Assembly: GCA_021793595.1 (NCBI GenBank) | Contig: JAJYSL010000001.1 | Coordinates: forward strand, 1 to 64,000 | From: Acidobacteriota bacterium | Lineage (GTDB): Bacteria > Acidobacteriota > Terriglobia > Terriglobales > Acidobacteriaceae | DNA length: 64,000 nucleotides | Reading direction: 5' to 3' | Shown here: positions 44,312 through 53,555 of the stretch, one piece after another | Layout: every line of letters begins with the position of its first letter | Numbering within the stretch: the stretch's first letter is position 1 | The notes under the pieces: generated by a model | Seen by the model: only the letters and a program-made list of their open reading frames with translations | The model's database searches: none | What the model was told of the DNA's origin: nothing | Program-made: the position numbers and the translations under genes

Positions 44312-46171
44312 ATGAAGCAGTTTGAATCTTTTCGGCTGGACACCTCGAACGAATGTCTCTGGAAAAAAGGGGTGCAGATCAGTCTTCCTCCAAAGCCCTT
44401 CGCGGTGTTGCGATATCTGGTCGAGAACCCGGGTCGGCTGATCTCCCACAACGAACTGCTGGATGCCTTGTGGCCCGAAACCTATGTACAGCCCCAGGTA
44501 TTGCGGACGTACATGTTGGACCTGCGAAAGGTACTTGGAGATGACCCCGCATGTCCAAAGTTCATTCAGACATTGCCGAAACGTGGCTACTGTTTCGTGG
44601 CTCAGGTCACCGATGCGGGCTTGCCTGATTCCGACGCTACGTCCGGGGGTGAGGCGCGGCCTGCGATTCTCGACGGAGTTGTAGGACGGGAGCAGGAATT
44701 GATTCGCTTGAAGACGATTGGACAGACACTGGCCTGCGGGCAGCGGCAAACTGTCTTCATCACCGGTCCTACAGGCATCGGAAAAACTGCAATGGTCGAT
44801 GCGGCATGTCGTCAGATGGTCTCCATGTTATCCGTCACTGTGGCCTGCGGGCAGTGCGTCGAAGGACTCAGCAAGAAGGAAGATTATTATGCGGTCATGG
44901 AAGTCCTGCGCCAGCTGTGTGCTTCGGCAGTTGGTGAGAAGACGACCAGGGTTCTTGCAAGTATCGCGCCGGCATGGCTGGCCGCCATTGGGCGGGATGC
45001 TGAATCATCGCCGAACGGCGTGCAATCGACCCATCCAAAGGCACCGGGAGATCTTTGTCGAGCGCTGGAAGAACTGGCAAGGGAAAATGTGCTCGTCCTG
45101 GTTTTCGAAGATCTGCAATGGGCAAATGACTCCACGTTGGAACTGATATCAGCCCTGGCGCGGCGCCGGATGCCGACGAGGTTAATGGTGCTGGCGACAT
45201 ACAGTTCCCATTGCACATTTGAGGAATATTCACTGAAAGCGTTGAAGCAGGATCTGGTACTGCGCCGGCAGTGTACGGAACTGGCCTTGGCGCCTCTGGC
45301 CAAGACAGCGGTCCGACAGTTGTTGAGCAGGGAACTAGGTCAAGAAATCCTGCCTCCAGGTTTAGATACATATGTCTATCAGCACTCTGAGGGCAATCCA
45401 TTGTTTGCGCTTGCACTTTTGCGGCACCTAATCACGGAGCGCCATATTGCGCGTGAAGGCGCGAAAGATGCCGGTCTGTGGCAGCAGCGTGCGCCCTATC
45501 CGGAAATGGAAACCGGCCTGCCACAGGAACTGGTGCAGTTGATTGATCCGGAAATTGAACGGCTGCCTCTAGTCGAACAGCGCATCCTGGAAGCAGCCAG
45601 CCTGATGCGTGTTGTGTTTCCCGCGTGGGCTGTGGCCGCCGCGCTGGAACAAGATCGAACCGAAATAGAGGAGGCATGCGACAAGCTGGCGCGACGTTTA
45701 TGTTTTGTGCATCGCGCCGGTCACGATGAACTTCCGGATGGCACGCGTTCAGACTTTTACGCATTTGCGCATGGGCTCTACCGCGAAGTCTTATACCAGA
45801 AGCAGTCGGCGTCGCGCCGCGCGAAGGGACATACCCGGATTGCGGAGCGGTTGGGAGAACTGTTCGCGGGACGAGAGGAAGACGTTGCGCGAGAGATGGC
45901 GATGCATTATGAAGCGGCAGGCAACTGGAAGCGCGCGACCGGTGCGCTCCGCACCGCCGCGCAACAGGCCCATCAGCGGCAGGCATATTCAGAAGCCGCG
46001 CAGTTGCTGCAGTACAGCCTGGGAATTGCGGAAAATCTGAATGATGCAGAACGACTCGTCATCGGGCGAGAGATTCAATCGGAGCTGAACCTGGCGCGGG
46101 CAGCGATGGAGGGCGCCAAACAGCCGCAAAATACGTCTGCAGAAATTGACGAATTCTGGATGGGAACTTGA
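44312..46171 (+). CDS. Winged-helix (OmpR/CadC-type) and AAA-ATPase regulator
   Basis: 619-residue cytosolic transcription factor. An OmpR/PhoB-type winged helix at 1-98 (FESFRLDT, PPKPFAVLRYLVENPGRLIS, YMLDLRKVLGDD, TLPKRGYCF) is followed by an AAA/STAND ATPase. The ATPase shows GREQEL (125), Walker A TGPTGIGKT (151-159), Walker B LVLVFEDLQWAND and a helical domain to the end. Such CadC-HTH/ATPase proteins normally carry a long C-terminal TPR sensor. Here the protein ends after about one repeat (WKRATGALRTAAQQAHQRQAYSEAA), so it is short for the class. The ATG at 44312 has GAGGG. The 179-bp upstream gap contains a GTAGA/TCTAC repeat (44241-44264). Confidence 0.83.
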   Translation: MKQFESFRLDTSNECLWKKGVQISLPPKPFAVLRYLVENPGRLISHNELLDALWPETYVQPQVLRTYMLDLRKVLGDDPACPKFIQTLPKRGYCFVAQVTDAGLPDSDATSGGEARPAILDGVVGREQELIRLKTIGQTLACGQRQTVFITGPTGIGKTAMVDAACRQMVSMLSVTVACGQCVEGLSKKEDYYAVMEVLRQLCASAVGEKTTRVLASIAPAWLAAIGRDAESSPNGVQSTHPKAPGDLCRALEELARENVLVLVFEDLQWANDSTLELISALARRRMPTRLMVLATYSSHCTFEEYSLKALKQDLVLRRQCTELALAPLAKTAVRQLLSRELGQEILPPGLDTYVYQHSEGNPLFALALLRHLITERHIAREGAKDAGLWQQRAPYPEMETGLPQELVQLIDPEIERLPLVEQRILEAASLMRVVFPAWAVAAALEQDRTEIEEACDKLARRLCFVHRAGHDELPDGTRSDFYAFAHGLYREVLYQKQSASRRAKGHTRIAERLGELFAGREEDVAREMAMHYEAAGNWKRATGALRTAAQQAHQRQAYSEAAQLLQYSLGIAENLNDAERLVIGREIQSELNLARAAMEGAKQPQNTSAEIDEFWMGT

Positions 46172-46226
46172 CAACTTTATTTTTGCGAATCGCTACTGTG
46201 GTGAACATAGGCAGGAGGTACCACAT

Positions 46227-46628
46227 ATGCGATCCACACTTCATACCGTTCTGGCGTCAGCAGCATTGATGACGGCAGCAGTCTTGGCGACAAACCCCGC
46301 GAAGGCGGAAACAATTCTTCGGATTCCTTTCAGCTTTACGGTTGCCGGCAAAACGTGCCCCGCCGGTCACTATACCGTGAAGGAAAACGCAATTGGCAGC
46401 TACGTGACCCTGACCAGCGAGGATTCCAGCCGAGTATTCACTTGGATTCTTTTACCCAGCACGCCAGACTTCAAGAGCGCCAGCGTCGTACTGAAGTTTG
46501 ACGTGGCCGGGCAGACGCACCTGCTGCGGTCCGTGCAAGTCGGTTCGATGATGACCTCCCAGCTGGATAAGAACGCGGTCAACAGCGAGTACCATGAGGC
46601 GGAACTTGCAGCGCATCACGGCCAGTAG
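46227..46628 (+). CDS. Secreted protein of unknown function
   Basis: 133-residue protein with a Sec signal peptide (RSTLHTVLASAALMTAAVLA, cleavage near NPAKA-E). The mature part, starting ETILRIPFSFTVAGKTCPAGHYTV, is a small beta-rich domain. It closely resembles a type common and multi-copy in Acidobacteriota, with a single Cys and IPFSF. The role is unknown, probably periplasmic or surface. The AGGAGG ribosome binding site is strong. It follows the winged-helix regulator by 55 bp and ends in a clear terminator-like hairpin, so it may be its target. Confidence 0.75.
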   Translation: MRSTLHTVLASAALMTAAVLATNPAKAETILRIPFSFTVAGKTCPAGHYTVKENAIGSYVTLTSEDSSRVFTWILLPSTPDFKSASVVLKFDVAGQTHLLRSVQVGSMMTSQLDKNAVNSEYHEAELAAHHGQ

Positions 46629-46681
46629 ATCAGATCTGGTATAAAGGCCAGACCATCGCGCGTGGACCCAACACCATGCAA

Positions 46682-46718
46682 AGAGAGGGCTCATCGATTC
46701 TTCGGTGGCCCTCTCTTG
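46682..46718 (+). terminator. Rho-independent terminator-like hairpin
   Basis: A 10-bp perfect stem, AAGAGAGGGC (46682-46691) and GCCCTCTCTT (46709-46718), has a 17-nt loop and is followed by a moderately T-rich tail (GTTGTTC). It lies 54 bp after the secreted-protein stop and before the SDR gene. Confidence 0.7.
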
Positions 46719-46775
46719 TTGTTCATCCATGACAAGCATTAAGGTTGCCGCGACACGACCTCGTACACTAGATGC

Positions 46776-47546
46776 ATGAAGGCGTTGCCAAGATTTGACG
46801 TGGAAGGTCAGGTTGCGCTGGTGACAGGCGCAGCGCGTGGATTGGGACGGGCGATTGCATTGGCGCTGGCGGAAGCGGGGGCTGACGTCGCCCTGGGTCT
46901 CCGGCAACTCGGCAGCGACGGCGGACTCGCGCAGGAGATTGTTGCACGCGGTCGCCAAGTATTGCCGCTGCAAATGGACATGACGCAGCTGCAGCAAATC
47001 CGTGATGCTGTGGACGCCACTGAGAGACACTTTGGAAAACTGGACATCCTGGTAAATAACGCCGGGATTGCTCCGGACAATCTTGCGGAAAATGTGACCG
47101 AAGAAGATTTCGACCAAACCTTGGCGATCAACCTGAAGGGGACCTTCTTCGCCAGCCAGGCCGCGGGCCGCATTATGATTCGGCAGAAGCATGGCTGCAT
47201 CATCAATATGGGTTCGCAGGCCGGCTTTGCGGCGTTGCCGACTGAGTCTGTGTATTGCATGACCAAGGCGGGTATCAGCCACCTGACAAAGTGTCTCGCT
47301 GTGGAGTGGGGCAAATACAACATCCGGGTAAATGCTGTGGCCCCAACATTCATCCATACGCCAGGCACGGAACCGGCGCTGGCCGATCCCGCGTTTCGCG
47401 CTGAAGTCATTCAGAACATCGCCGCGTTGCATCGCATTGGCGAGCCCATCGAAGTTGCAGGCGCTGTGGTGTTTCTGGCGAGTCCGGCTGCTTCATTGAT
47501 TACCGGCGAGACGTTGTTGATTGATGGAGGGTGGACCGCGCGCTAG
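46776..47546 (+). CDS. SDR-family oxidoreductase (FabG-like)
   Basis: 256-residue classical short-chain dehydrogenase. It has TGAARGLGRAI for NAD(P) binding, NNAGI, the catalytic Ser (MGSQAG) and Y-x-x-x-K (YCMTKAG), and the C-terminal GETLLIDGGW. It resembles sugar or 3-oxoacyl dehydrogenases; the substrate cannot be told. No ribosome binding site is obvious before the ATG. It is monocistronic, convergent with the DUF1080 gene. Confidence 0.88.
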   Translation: MKALPRFDVEGQVALVTGAARGLGRAIALALAEAGADVALGLRQLGSDGGLAQEIVARGRQVLPLQMDMTQLQQIRDAVDATERHFGKLDILVNNAGIAPDNLAENVTEEDFDQTLAINLKGTFFASQAAGRIMIRQKHGCIINMGSQAGFAALPTESVYCMTKAGISHLTKCLAVEWGKYNIRVNAVAPTFIHTPGTEPALADPAFRAEVIQNIAALHRIGEPIEVAGAVVFLASPAASLITGETLLIDGGWTAR

Positions 47547-47559
47547 CGAATCGAGCGCT

Positions 47560-48288
47560 TTAACGATGGGACAGATCTCGAATCCATAAATCTTTAAATT
47601 CCATGTTGCCTTTGCCGCCGGCGTGCAACTGCAACGCAATCCTGCCGTCGAACGAACTCGGATGGGGATCGGTGAAGTCCACCATGGGGACACCGTTGAG
47701 CCTAGATTTGTAACGGTTGCCGACCACCTCCACCAGGTAGTCATTCCACTCGCCCATGCGTACCACGCTCTCATTTTCCGGAGCGGGCCACACCACCCAA
47801 CCGCGTCCGTCTTCCCCGTAGACCCCGCCCGTATGGTGCATCATCGTGCAGTCAATTTCAAACTGCATGCCTTGCGTGGTATCGACCGAACCCGGCTTGA
47901 ACCCGGTGTGAAAAAACACGCCGCTATTTCCATCGCCGACACATTTGAAGCGCAGGGACAGCTGAAAATCCTTATAGTCTTTGTTCGTTTCAAGATATCC
48001 GTAGGCCGGAGTGAGGCCCTTGCCATGAATCACTCCATTTTCGACGGTCCAGCTTTCGTGACCAACTTTCGTCCAACCGGTGAGATCGGTGCCGTTAAAC
48101 AGAGAAATCCAATCCTCGCCAGGGAGCTTCGCTTTTTCCTGCGCGATCAGAACCGTGCCGGCGACCACAATCAAAGCCAGGGTCAGCAGACCTGCGAGAA
48201 TCGACCTATACCGCTGCAAGGAACTTTCTTGATTTAGGACTGATTGAGAGAGTCGGGAGGTGGCCAACGAGAAGCGTCGACTTTTCAT
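47560..48288 (-). CDS. DUF1080 (3-keto-disaccharide hydrolase-like) exported protein
   Basis: 242-residue protein with a TM/signal segment (ILAGLLTLALIVVAGTVLIA, about 31-50), then the DUF1080 LamG-like beta-sandwich: EDWISLFNGTDLTGWTKVG, WTVENGVIHGKG, YLETNKDYKDFQLSLRFK, NSGVFFH and EWNDYLVEVVGNR. DUF1080 domains bind or hydrolyse sugars, some acting as 3-keto-glucoside hydrolases with the Gfo/Idh/TIM-isomerase oxidation systems. The ATG at 48288 has GGAGG. The neighbouring DeoR regulator and carbohydrate enzymes fit a sugar role. Confidence 0.87.
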   Translation of the reverse strand: MKSRRFSLATSRLSQSVLNQESSLQRYRSILAGLLTLALIVVAGTVLIAQEKAKLPGEDWISLFNGTDLTGWTKVGHESWTVENGVIHGKGLTPAYGYLETNKDYKDFQLSLRFKCVGDGNSGVFFHTGFKPGSVDTTQGMQFEIDCTMMHHTGGVYGEDGRGWVVWPAPENESVVRMGEWNDYLVEVVGNRYKSRLNGVPMVDFTDPHPSSFDGRIALQLHAGGKGNMEFKDLWIRDLSHR

Positions 48289-48347
48289 TCGAATGGATCC
48301 TCCAATAGCTTGACACAAGGATATCTGCGTGAGGATACGGCGGTGCC

Positions 48348-49187
48348 TCAGACACTCAGGACGCGAACACCGGTTCTTTCAAACGCAGCTATGGCGTCGT
48401 CGGGAATTCCGTCATCCGTAATTAAGACATCGATGGCCGTCGCCGGGCAAATGATGACCGGGCTGATCATCCCCACCTTGCTGGAGTCTGCGACCACGAC
48501 GACCTGCTTGGCTTGGCGGGTCATCGCGCGAAACACCGCAGCCTCATCTGCTTCAATAGTGGTGGCGCCGCGTTCCGGGTCCACGCCGCAGACGCCGACG
48601 AACACGCGATCCATCACGACAATATTCAGTGACTCGATTGCGGCGGGCCCAATCAGCGAAAACGCACCTTGCCAGCGCATGCGGCCGCCGGTCAGCGTGG
48701 TGTCTAACCCCGCGCTGCTGCTCAGCTCCATCGCAATGTTCACGGCGTTGGTAATGATGTGCAGATTGTTGCGATGGCGAAGAAACTGGGCGACCTTAGT
48801 CGTTGTCGTGCCTGCGGTTATGCCGATCGTCTCGTTCTCCTGCACCATCTCCGCTGCGACCTGCGCGATGCGCTGCTTTTCCTTTGCGAATCGTTCCTCG
48901 CGAACTCCGAAGGATGCGTCAAAGCGGAAAGGCTCATAAACAGCCTGACCGGCCAGCATGGCGCCGCCGTGGGTGCGATGAACCAGGCCACGTTCCTCCA
49001 GTCGCACCAGGTCGCGGCGCACACTGGCTGGCGACATTTTAAGAATCACCGTCAATTCATCGACGGAAGTTTTGCCGTGGTGCAGCAGCAGGCGAAGGAT
49101 TTCCTTGGCGCGTTTGTCGATCTTCGAAGAAACGACGGCCGGACTATCCTCGATTTCGCCGGAGGCGACGAAGTGCGTATTATTCAT
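48348..49187 (-). CDS. DeoR-family transcriptional regulator
   Basis: 279-residue sugar-responsive repressor. A DeoR helix-turn-helix (about 25-75, KEILRLLLHHGKTSVDELTVILKMSPASVRRDLVRLEERGLV-RTHGGA) is followed by the DeoRC phosphosugar-binding domain with ENETIGITAGTTTTKVA and VVVADSSKVG. The effector is probably a phosphorylated sugar. The ATG at 49187 overlaps the 3' end of cutC by 8 bp; a GTG at 49208 is the alternative. Overlap means co-transcription with cutC. Confidence 0.9.
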   Translation of the reverse strand: MNNTHFVASGEIEDSPAVVSSKIDKRAKEILRLLLHHGKTSVDELTVILKMSPASVRRDLVRLEERGLVHRTHGGAMLAGQAVYEPFRFDASFGVREERFAKEKQRIAQVAAEMVQENETIGITAGTTTTKVAQFLRHRNNLHIITNAVNIAMELSSSAGLDTTLTGGRMRWQGAFSLIGPAAIESLNIVVMDRVFVGVCGVDPERGATTIEADEAAVFRAMTRQAKQVVVVADSSKVGMISPVIICPATAIDVLITDDGIPDDAIAAFERTGVRVLSV

Positions 49188-49947
49188 GAACACCCTGACC
49201 ACCTCCACTTGAAATCTTGTCTAACGTTTCGCGCAACCCATGTACATTTTCTTCGAGAACGACATAGCGCGCAAATTCGTCATTGGCAACGGAGCCCAAT
49301 TTCAGTGAATGATTCCGAAATGTGACGGGGCTCTGCGTCCTGATTCTTAGGGAACAGTGGAATTCCGTCGCTCTGGTACGCAGGGCGATTTTGCCGATAT
49401 TTTCCTGCCGGATGCCGCCGCCGACCATGATACGAATGCGCCCTTTGGCGGCACGGATCAGTTGGGTCACACGCTCGGCGCCCTGGCTGATGGTTTGCAT
49501 GCCGCCCGAAGTCAGAATGCGATGTGCGCCCGTCTCGATGACTCTTTCCAGCGACTCATCCAGATCCGCCGACATATCAAAGGCGCGATGAAACGTCACC
49601 TTCATCGGATGGGCGAGTTCTACAAGATCGCGAGTCCTTCGCACATCGACGTGGCCCTCTTGATCGAGCATGCCGACAACGATGCCGTCCGCCTTCAGAT
49701 CTTTCATGCGGATCACATCCGATTTCATTACATCGAATTCATAGGAAGTGTAGAAAGAATCCCCGCCTCGGGGCCGCACCATCACGAACACGTCAATCCC
49801 TAGGTGCTTGCGAACCGCCTCGATCAGGCCGGCACTCGGCGTAATGCCACCCTCGTTCAGATCGCTGCACAATTCAATCCGCTGCGCTCCTCCCGCTTCG
49901 GACGCGAGCGCCGATTCCACGGAATCCACACAAATCTCGAGCATCAT
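49180..49947 (-). CDS. cutC: CutC-family protein
   Basis: 255-residue TIM-barrel protein: LEICVDSVESALASEAGGAQRIELCSDLNEGGITPS, FVMVRPRGGDSFYTSYEF, HRAFDM, ILTSGG, MVGGGI. CutC was named from a copper phenotype in E. coli that was later disputed; the fold and conserved Arg/His/Glu suggest a sugar or small-molecule enzyme. The C-terminus (about 200-255) departs from the typical family end. An alternative ATG at 49962 adds five residues. It is coupled to the DeoR gene by overlap, consistent with sugar metabolism. Confidence 0.88.
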   Translation of the reverse strand: MMLEICVDSVESALASEAGGAQRIELCSDLNEGGITPSAGLIEAVRKHLGIDVFVMVRPRGGDSFYTSYEFDVMKSDVIRMKDLKADGIVVGMLDQEGHVDVRRTRDLVELAHPMKVTFHRAFDMSADLDESLERVIETGAHRILTSGGMQTISQGAERVTQLIRAAKGRIRIMVGGGIRQENIGKIALRTRATEFHCSLRIRTQSPVTFRNHSLKLGSVANDEFARYVVLEENVHGLRETLDKISSGGGQGVHE

Positions 49948-49981
49948 GTTGACGGATCCCATTTTCCTAGGTGCCGCAAGG

Positions 49982-50058
49982 TTGTCATCCTGAGCGAAGC
50001 GAAGGACCTCGCGTCTTGAAGAAGGCCGCAGGTTCCTCCACTCCGGTCGGGATGACAA
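49982..50058. repeat. REP-like palindromic element (TCATCC TGAGCGAAGCG type)
   Basis: A 77-bp imperfect palindrome has perfect 9-bp ends TTGTCATCC (49982-49990) and GGATGACAA (50050-50058), with further partial pairing inside (GGACCT versus AGGTTCC). It lies between cutC and the TonB receptor. From memory, sequences beginning GTCATCCTGAGCGAAGCG occur many times per genome in Acidobacteriota and relatives. It may be a RAYT-mobilised REP; no RAYT gene is in the window. Confidence 0.75.
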
Positions 50059-50078
50059 ACCGATTGAGGAGAGCGCTT

Positions 50079-53000
50079 CTAAAATGTGTAGTACGCGGAA
50101 AACTGTAGGTGCCGCTCCACCGACCGAATGCTCCCTTGAAGGGCAATCTCGCCGAATGTGGAATCGGTGACTCCGGTGTCAGGATTGCCGTAGCTGACGA
50201 TGTTGAATGCGTTGAACGCATCGAAGCGGAACCCAAAGACCTGCTCCTTATAAGTTTTGAATTCCTTGAAGGCGGACATGTCCACGTTCACGTAACCGGG
50301 AGCGCGTACGGCGCCGTTACGGGAACTGCCGAACGTGTTGGGTGCGGGCACGCCGAAGGCGCAGACTCCATTGTCGACGCCGGGAGTTGTGCAGGGGGTG
50401 GCTGACGGATCGGTGCCAAACCAATTGCCTGTTGGATTGGTCGCTGTAGGAAATAGAGATCGGTTGACGATCTTCAGTTTGCGATACTGGTTGGCGCGCG
50501 AGGTACCAAAGCTGTTGGAGTTGTTGCTAGGCGCGGTGATCGTCTCTGGGAACCCGGACCATGCAACGCCAACAGCGGAAACCTGCCAGCCGCCAATGGC
50601 TTCATCCATGAAGCGGTTGGCATTGGGGAGAAACCTTTTCCCGCGGCCTACCGGCAGAGCGTAGACGCTGGTGAAGGAAAGGTTATGGGTCGCATCGTAA
50701 CCGGCCGGGCCGTAGTCGGCGGCGCTGTTGTAGTAGTTCTGGAAGGCGCCGCTGTAGCCGTTCACCTCCAGTGCATAATTGCCAAGGCTATTGGTCATTG
50801 ACTTGCTGTACGTGTAATTGACCGTGTATTCCAATCCATCCGTCAGGCGCTGGCGCAGCGTTGCCTGCAGCGCATTGTAGTTCATCATGGCACGCGACTC
50901 TGTAATCAGCAACGGATTGGGGCCGATCGCAATACTAGGATCGACGGCGTGGATCCCCAGGTATTTGTTGTTGTAAAACGGAGCGGACGTCGGGTCTCCG
51001 TTCACCAGGTACTGGTTCACGTTGCCGTAATCCTCAATGTGCTGACCTTGCTCCCCAATGTATCCAATTTGTAGCGAGGTCAAGCGAGTCAGCGCATATT
51101 CGCCCGTCAGGTTCCACTCCTGGATGTAGGCTGGCTGGATATTCTGTGGGTAAACATTGAAAGTGCCGCCGTACTGCACCGTACCGCCGGTGAACCCTTG
51201 CTCCGCGGTGCGCGGCGTTCCTGGCTTGCCAGGCGTGGGTACGATGGCGGTGACGTTGACTGCCTGAATGAACGGAGTAATGGAAGTGAGGCGTTGGTTG
51301 GAGGAGTTGCCTTCAAAGAAGCTGGTCGCCCCGTATCCGCCGCGAAGTACCATGCGATCAGTCGGCTGCCAGGCAAAGCCCAGACGCGGCATCCACTGCC
51401 TGAAGTTCGGTTGATAACATCCGCGATTGTTGCAGACACCTGACCCAACCGGTGCCCCGACGGGTACCTGGCCAGCGTAGATGACCTGGCCTGTACTGAG
51501 ATTGATGTTGCCGGTCTTGTTATTTTCTTCGATCCAGGGCTCGTCGTATTCCCAACGAAGGCCGATGTTCAATGTCAGGTCCGGCCGGATTTTATAGTCG
51601 TCCTGCACATAACCGGCTACGCGCCATTGGCGTTGTCCAACATTGACGCTGGCCAGAGTTGCCGCCGCTGAAGTCACGCGATCCAGCAGGAAGTCTGCGC
51701 CTCCGTAGCCACCTGCATTTGCCGCGGACGGGTTGCTGCTGAAGTCGCCGCTGTAGTTCAGAGAGCCGAGATATCCGTAATTGTTGGCGGTGGGGTAATT
51801 GTTCTGGTAACGCAGTGCTTCGATGCCCATTCGAATCGAGTGCAGCCCGCGCTGCCAAGTCACGTCGTCGATATAGCTGTATGTATTGTCGATGAGGCCG
51901 CTGCCATAGGCTGGGTTGCCCCCGCCGAAGATGCCGCCGTTGATCGATTGGTAGGTAAAGCCATCAAAGCTTTGATTTGGGAAGGCAACCCCAATCTTCT
52001 GGTCCCCGGACGTTCCGAAGAAGCCGGTCGTATCGATCGGGAAGTTCTGGGCCCATTCTGTGCGGGTAAAGCCGATGCGTCCGGAGTTGATGAGAGACGG
52101 TGAGAAGATATGCACCCAGGTTGCGCCGCCAAGTTTGGTCGGGTAAAGATCCACCCCAGGGAAAGACAGGGCCAGCACCGGAATCGATCCGTCGTAAGCT
52201 GTCGACATCGAATAAAATCCGGTGATCTTATCGGACGCGCGAGGATCGTATTCAATTTTTGCGTCTCCCTGGTTGTTGGCCTTATAGCTGCGCGTTGGAC
52301 CTTGAAAGTTATTTTTGACGATGCCATCGGTCGGGGCTGCGTTCGGTAACGGATAAAAGTTCGGATTTGCAAACAGAAACTTAGCCACAGAGTTGACGAC
52401 TGGAATCCCCTTGTCGCCGACAAACGGCGCGAACCCGTTTTCCGAATCGTACAGTTGGATGGGATTTGCTTGATTTAGAAGAGTCGAAAAATCTCCGGTT
52501 CTCATTGCAGGTGAAAAAACGCTCGCCGATCCAGTTCCTCCGGTGTGGTAGCGGGATCCGAGATAGTCGACAAAGAAGAACAGCCTGTCCCGTTTGATGG
52601 GGCCACCCAAAGTGCCGCCGAACTGCGCTTGGGAATAGGGGTTGACGGGGATTATAGGTCTTGCCTGGTTGTTGGTCCAGGAGTTTGCATTCATTCTGTA
52701 GTCCTGCACGTAGCCGTATGCTTCGCCATGGAACTGGTTGGTGCCGCTTTTCAGCACGCTGATGACGTCGCCGCCATTCACGTTGCCGTAATCGGCAGGC
52801 GCGTTCGCGGTCATCACATGTACTTCCTGCAAAGACTGGGGTGCGGGGCTATAAGAGATCAGGTTGTTGAACGTCTCGTTCATGTCGATGCCGTCCAGGG
52901 TATAGTTATTTGCTTGGGCGCGGTTGCCGTTCATATTGGGCGTGTCGGTAAAATACGTGCTGCGCTCGATACTGGTTGTGCCGGATGTGCCGGCCGTATC

Positions 53001-53495
53001 GATCGCGCCAGGCGTGTACAATGTCAGGGCAGAAAAGTCGAGGCCGTTCAGAGGAAAGTCTTTGATGGTGTTGGCCGTTATGGTGGCCCCGAGAGTTGCG
53101 TTACTCGTGTCCAAGATAGGCGACGCGGCGGAGACGTTCAAGGTGGTCGAGGCTGTTCCGACTTTCAACTTGACGTTGAAGTTCGCAGTCTGCAAAACCT
53201 CCAGGCTAAATTCCGGGATGGTTTCCTTGTTGAAGCCGGGTGCCTGCACAGTCACTTCATAGCGGCCGATCGGAAGAGATTGAATCCGGTAAAAGCCGTC
53301 CGCATTCGTCGTGGTGGGTGATTCTACGCCGGTGCTGATGTTGTGGGCAACAACTTGCGCGCCCGATACAACTGCCCCGCTGGGGTCGGTCACTTCGCCG
53401 GTGATAGTTCCGGTGACGGTCTGCCCCACTGCCGCTGAGACAGCCATAAGTGTGAGCAGCAGAGTAACGGACGGGAAATATCGAAGCAATTTCAT
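50079..53495 (-). CDS. TonB-dependent receptor, Oar-like, with carboxypeptidase-regulatory domain
   Basis: 1138-residue outer membrane protein. The signal peptide (VTLLLTLMAVSAAVGQ) is followed by a CarboxypepD_reg-like domain (about 27-110, GTITGEVTDPSGAVVSGAQV, GFYRIQSLPIGRYEVTVQAPGF), a plug region with NYTLDGIDMNETFNN and a large barrel (about 230-1138) ending in the aromatic HLQFSAYYTF, typical for outer membrane insertion. Such receptors import glycans or other large ligands with TonB energy. Its divergent partner is a GH29 fucosidase with GH20 hexosaminidase after it, so oligosaccharides are a plausible ligand. The GGAGG ribosome binding site is at the usual distance. Confidence 0.93.
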   Translation of the reverse strand: MKLLRYFPSVTLLLTLMAVSAAVGQTVTGTITGEVTDPSGAVVSGAQVVAHNISTGVESPTTTNADGFYRIQSLPIGRYEVTVQAPGFNKETIPEFSLEVLQTANFNVKLKVGTASTTLNVSAASPILDTSNATLGATITANTIKDFPLNGLDFSALTLYTPGAIDTAGTSGTTSIERSTYFTDTPNMNGNRAQANNYTLDGIDMNETFNNLISYSPAPQSLQEVHVMTANAPADYGNVNGGDVISVLKSGTNQFHGEAYGYVQDYRMNANSWTNNQARPIIPVNPYSQAQFGGTLGGPIKRDRLFFFVDYLGSRYHTGGTGSASVFSPAMRTGDFSTLLNQANPIQLYDSENGFAPFVGDKGIPVVNSVAKFLFANPNFYPLPNAAPTDGIVKNNFQGPTRSYKANNQGDAKIEYDPRASDKITGFYSMSTAYDGSIPVLALSFPGVDLYPTKLGGATWVHIFSPSLINSGRIGFTRTEWAQNFPIDTTGFFGTSGDQKIGVAFPNQSFDGFTYQSINGGIFGGGNPAYGSGLIDNTYSYIDDVTWQRGLHSIRMGIEALRYQNNYPTANNYGYLGSLNYSGDFSSNPSAANAGGYGGADFLLDRVTSAAATLASVNVGQRQWRVAGYVQDDYKIRPDLTLNIGLRWEYDEPWIEENNKTGNINLSTGQVIYAGQVPVGAPVGSGVCNNRGCYQPNFRQWMPRLGFAWQPTDRMVLRGGYGATSFFEGNSSNQRLTSITPFIQAVNVTAIVPTPGKPGTPRTAEQGFTGGTVQYGGTFNVYPQNIQPAYIQEWNLTGEYALTRLTSLQIGYIGEQGQHIEDYGNVNQYLVNGDPTSAPFYNNKYLGIHAVDPSIAIGPNPLLITESRAMMNYNALQATLRQRLTDGLEYTVNYTYSKSMTNSLGNYALEVNGYSGAFQNYYNSAADYGPAGYDATHNLSFTSVYALPVGRGKRFLPNANRFMDEAIGGWQVSAVGVAWSGFPETITAPSNNSNSFGTSRANQYRKLKIVNRSLFPTATNPTGNWFGTDPSATPCTTPGVDNGVCAFGVPAPNTFGSSRNGAVRAPGYVNVDMSAFKEFKTYKEQVFGFRFDAFNAFNIVSYGNPDTGVTDSTFGEIALQGSIRSVERHLQFSAYYTF

Positions 53496-53540
53496 GGGTT
53501 TGAATCCTCCGGCCTGAACTTGTTGCAAGTTGTGAGGCGT

Positions 53541-53555
53541 GAGCATAGTGCTCAA
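53541..53555. promoter_or_regulatory. Palindrome upstream of the TonB receptor, possible operator
   Basis: TGAGCA-TAG-TGCTCA is a perfect 6-bp inverted repeat with a 3-bp spacer, 46 bp before the receptor start. It is followed by a direct-repeat pair, CTCAAAATTTGATTG (53552) and CTCAGTTTTTGATTG (53633), 81 bp apart in the divergent region with the fucosidase. The 271-bp gap is AT-rich. A dimeric sugar-responsive repressor is a reasonable reader; this is inference. Confidence 0.45.
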
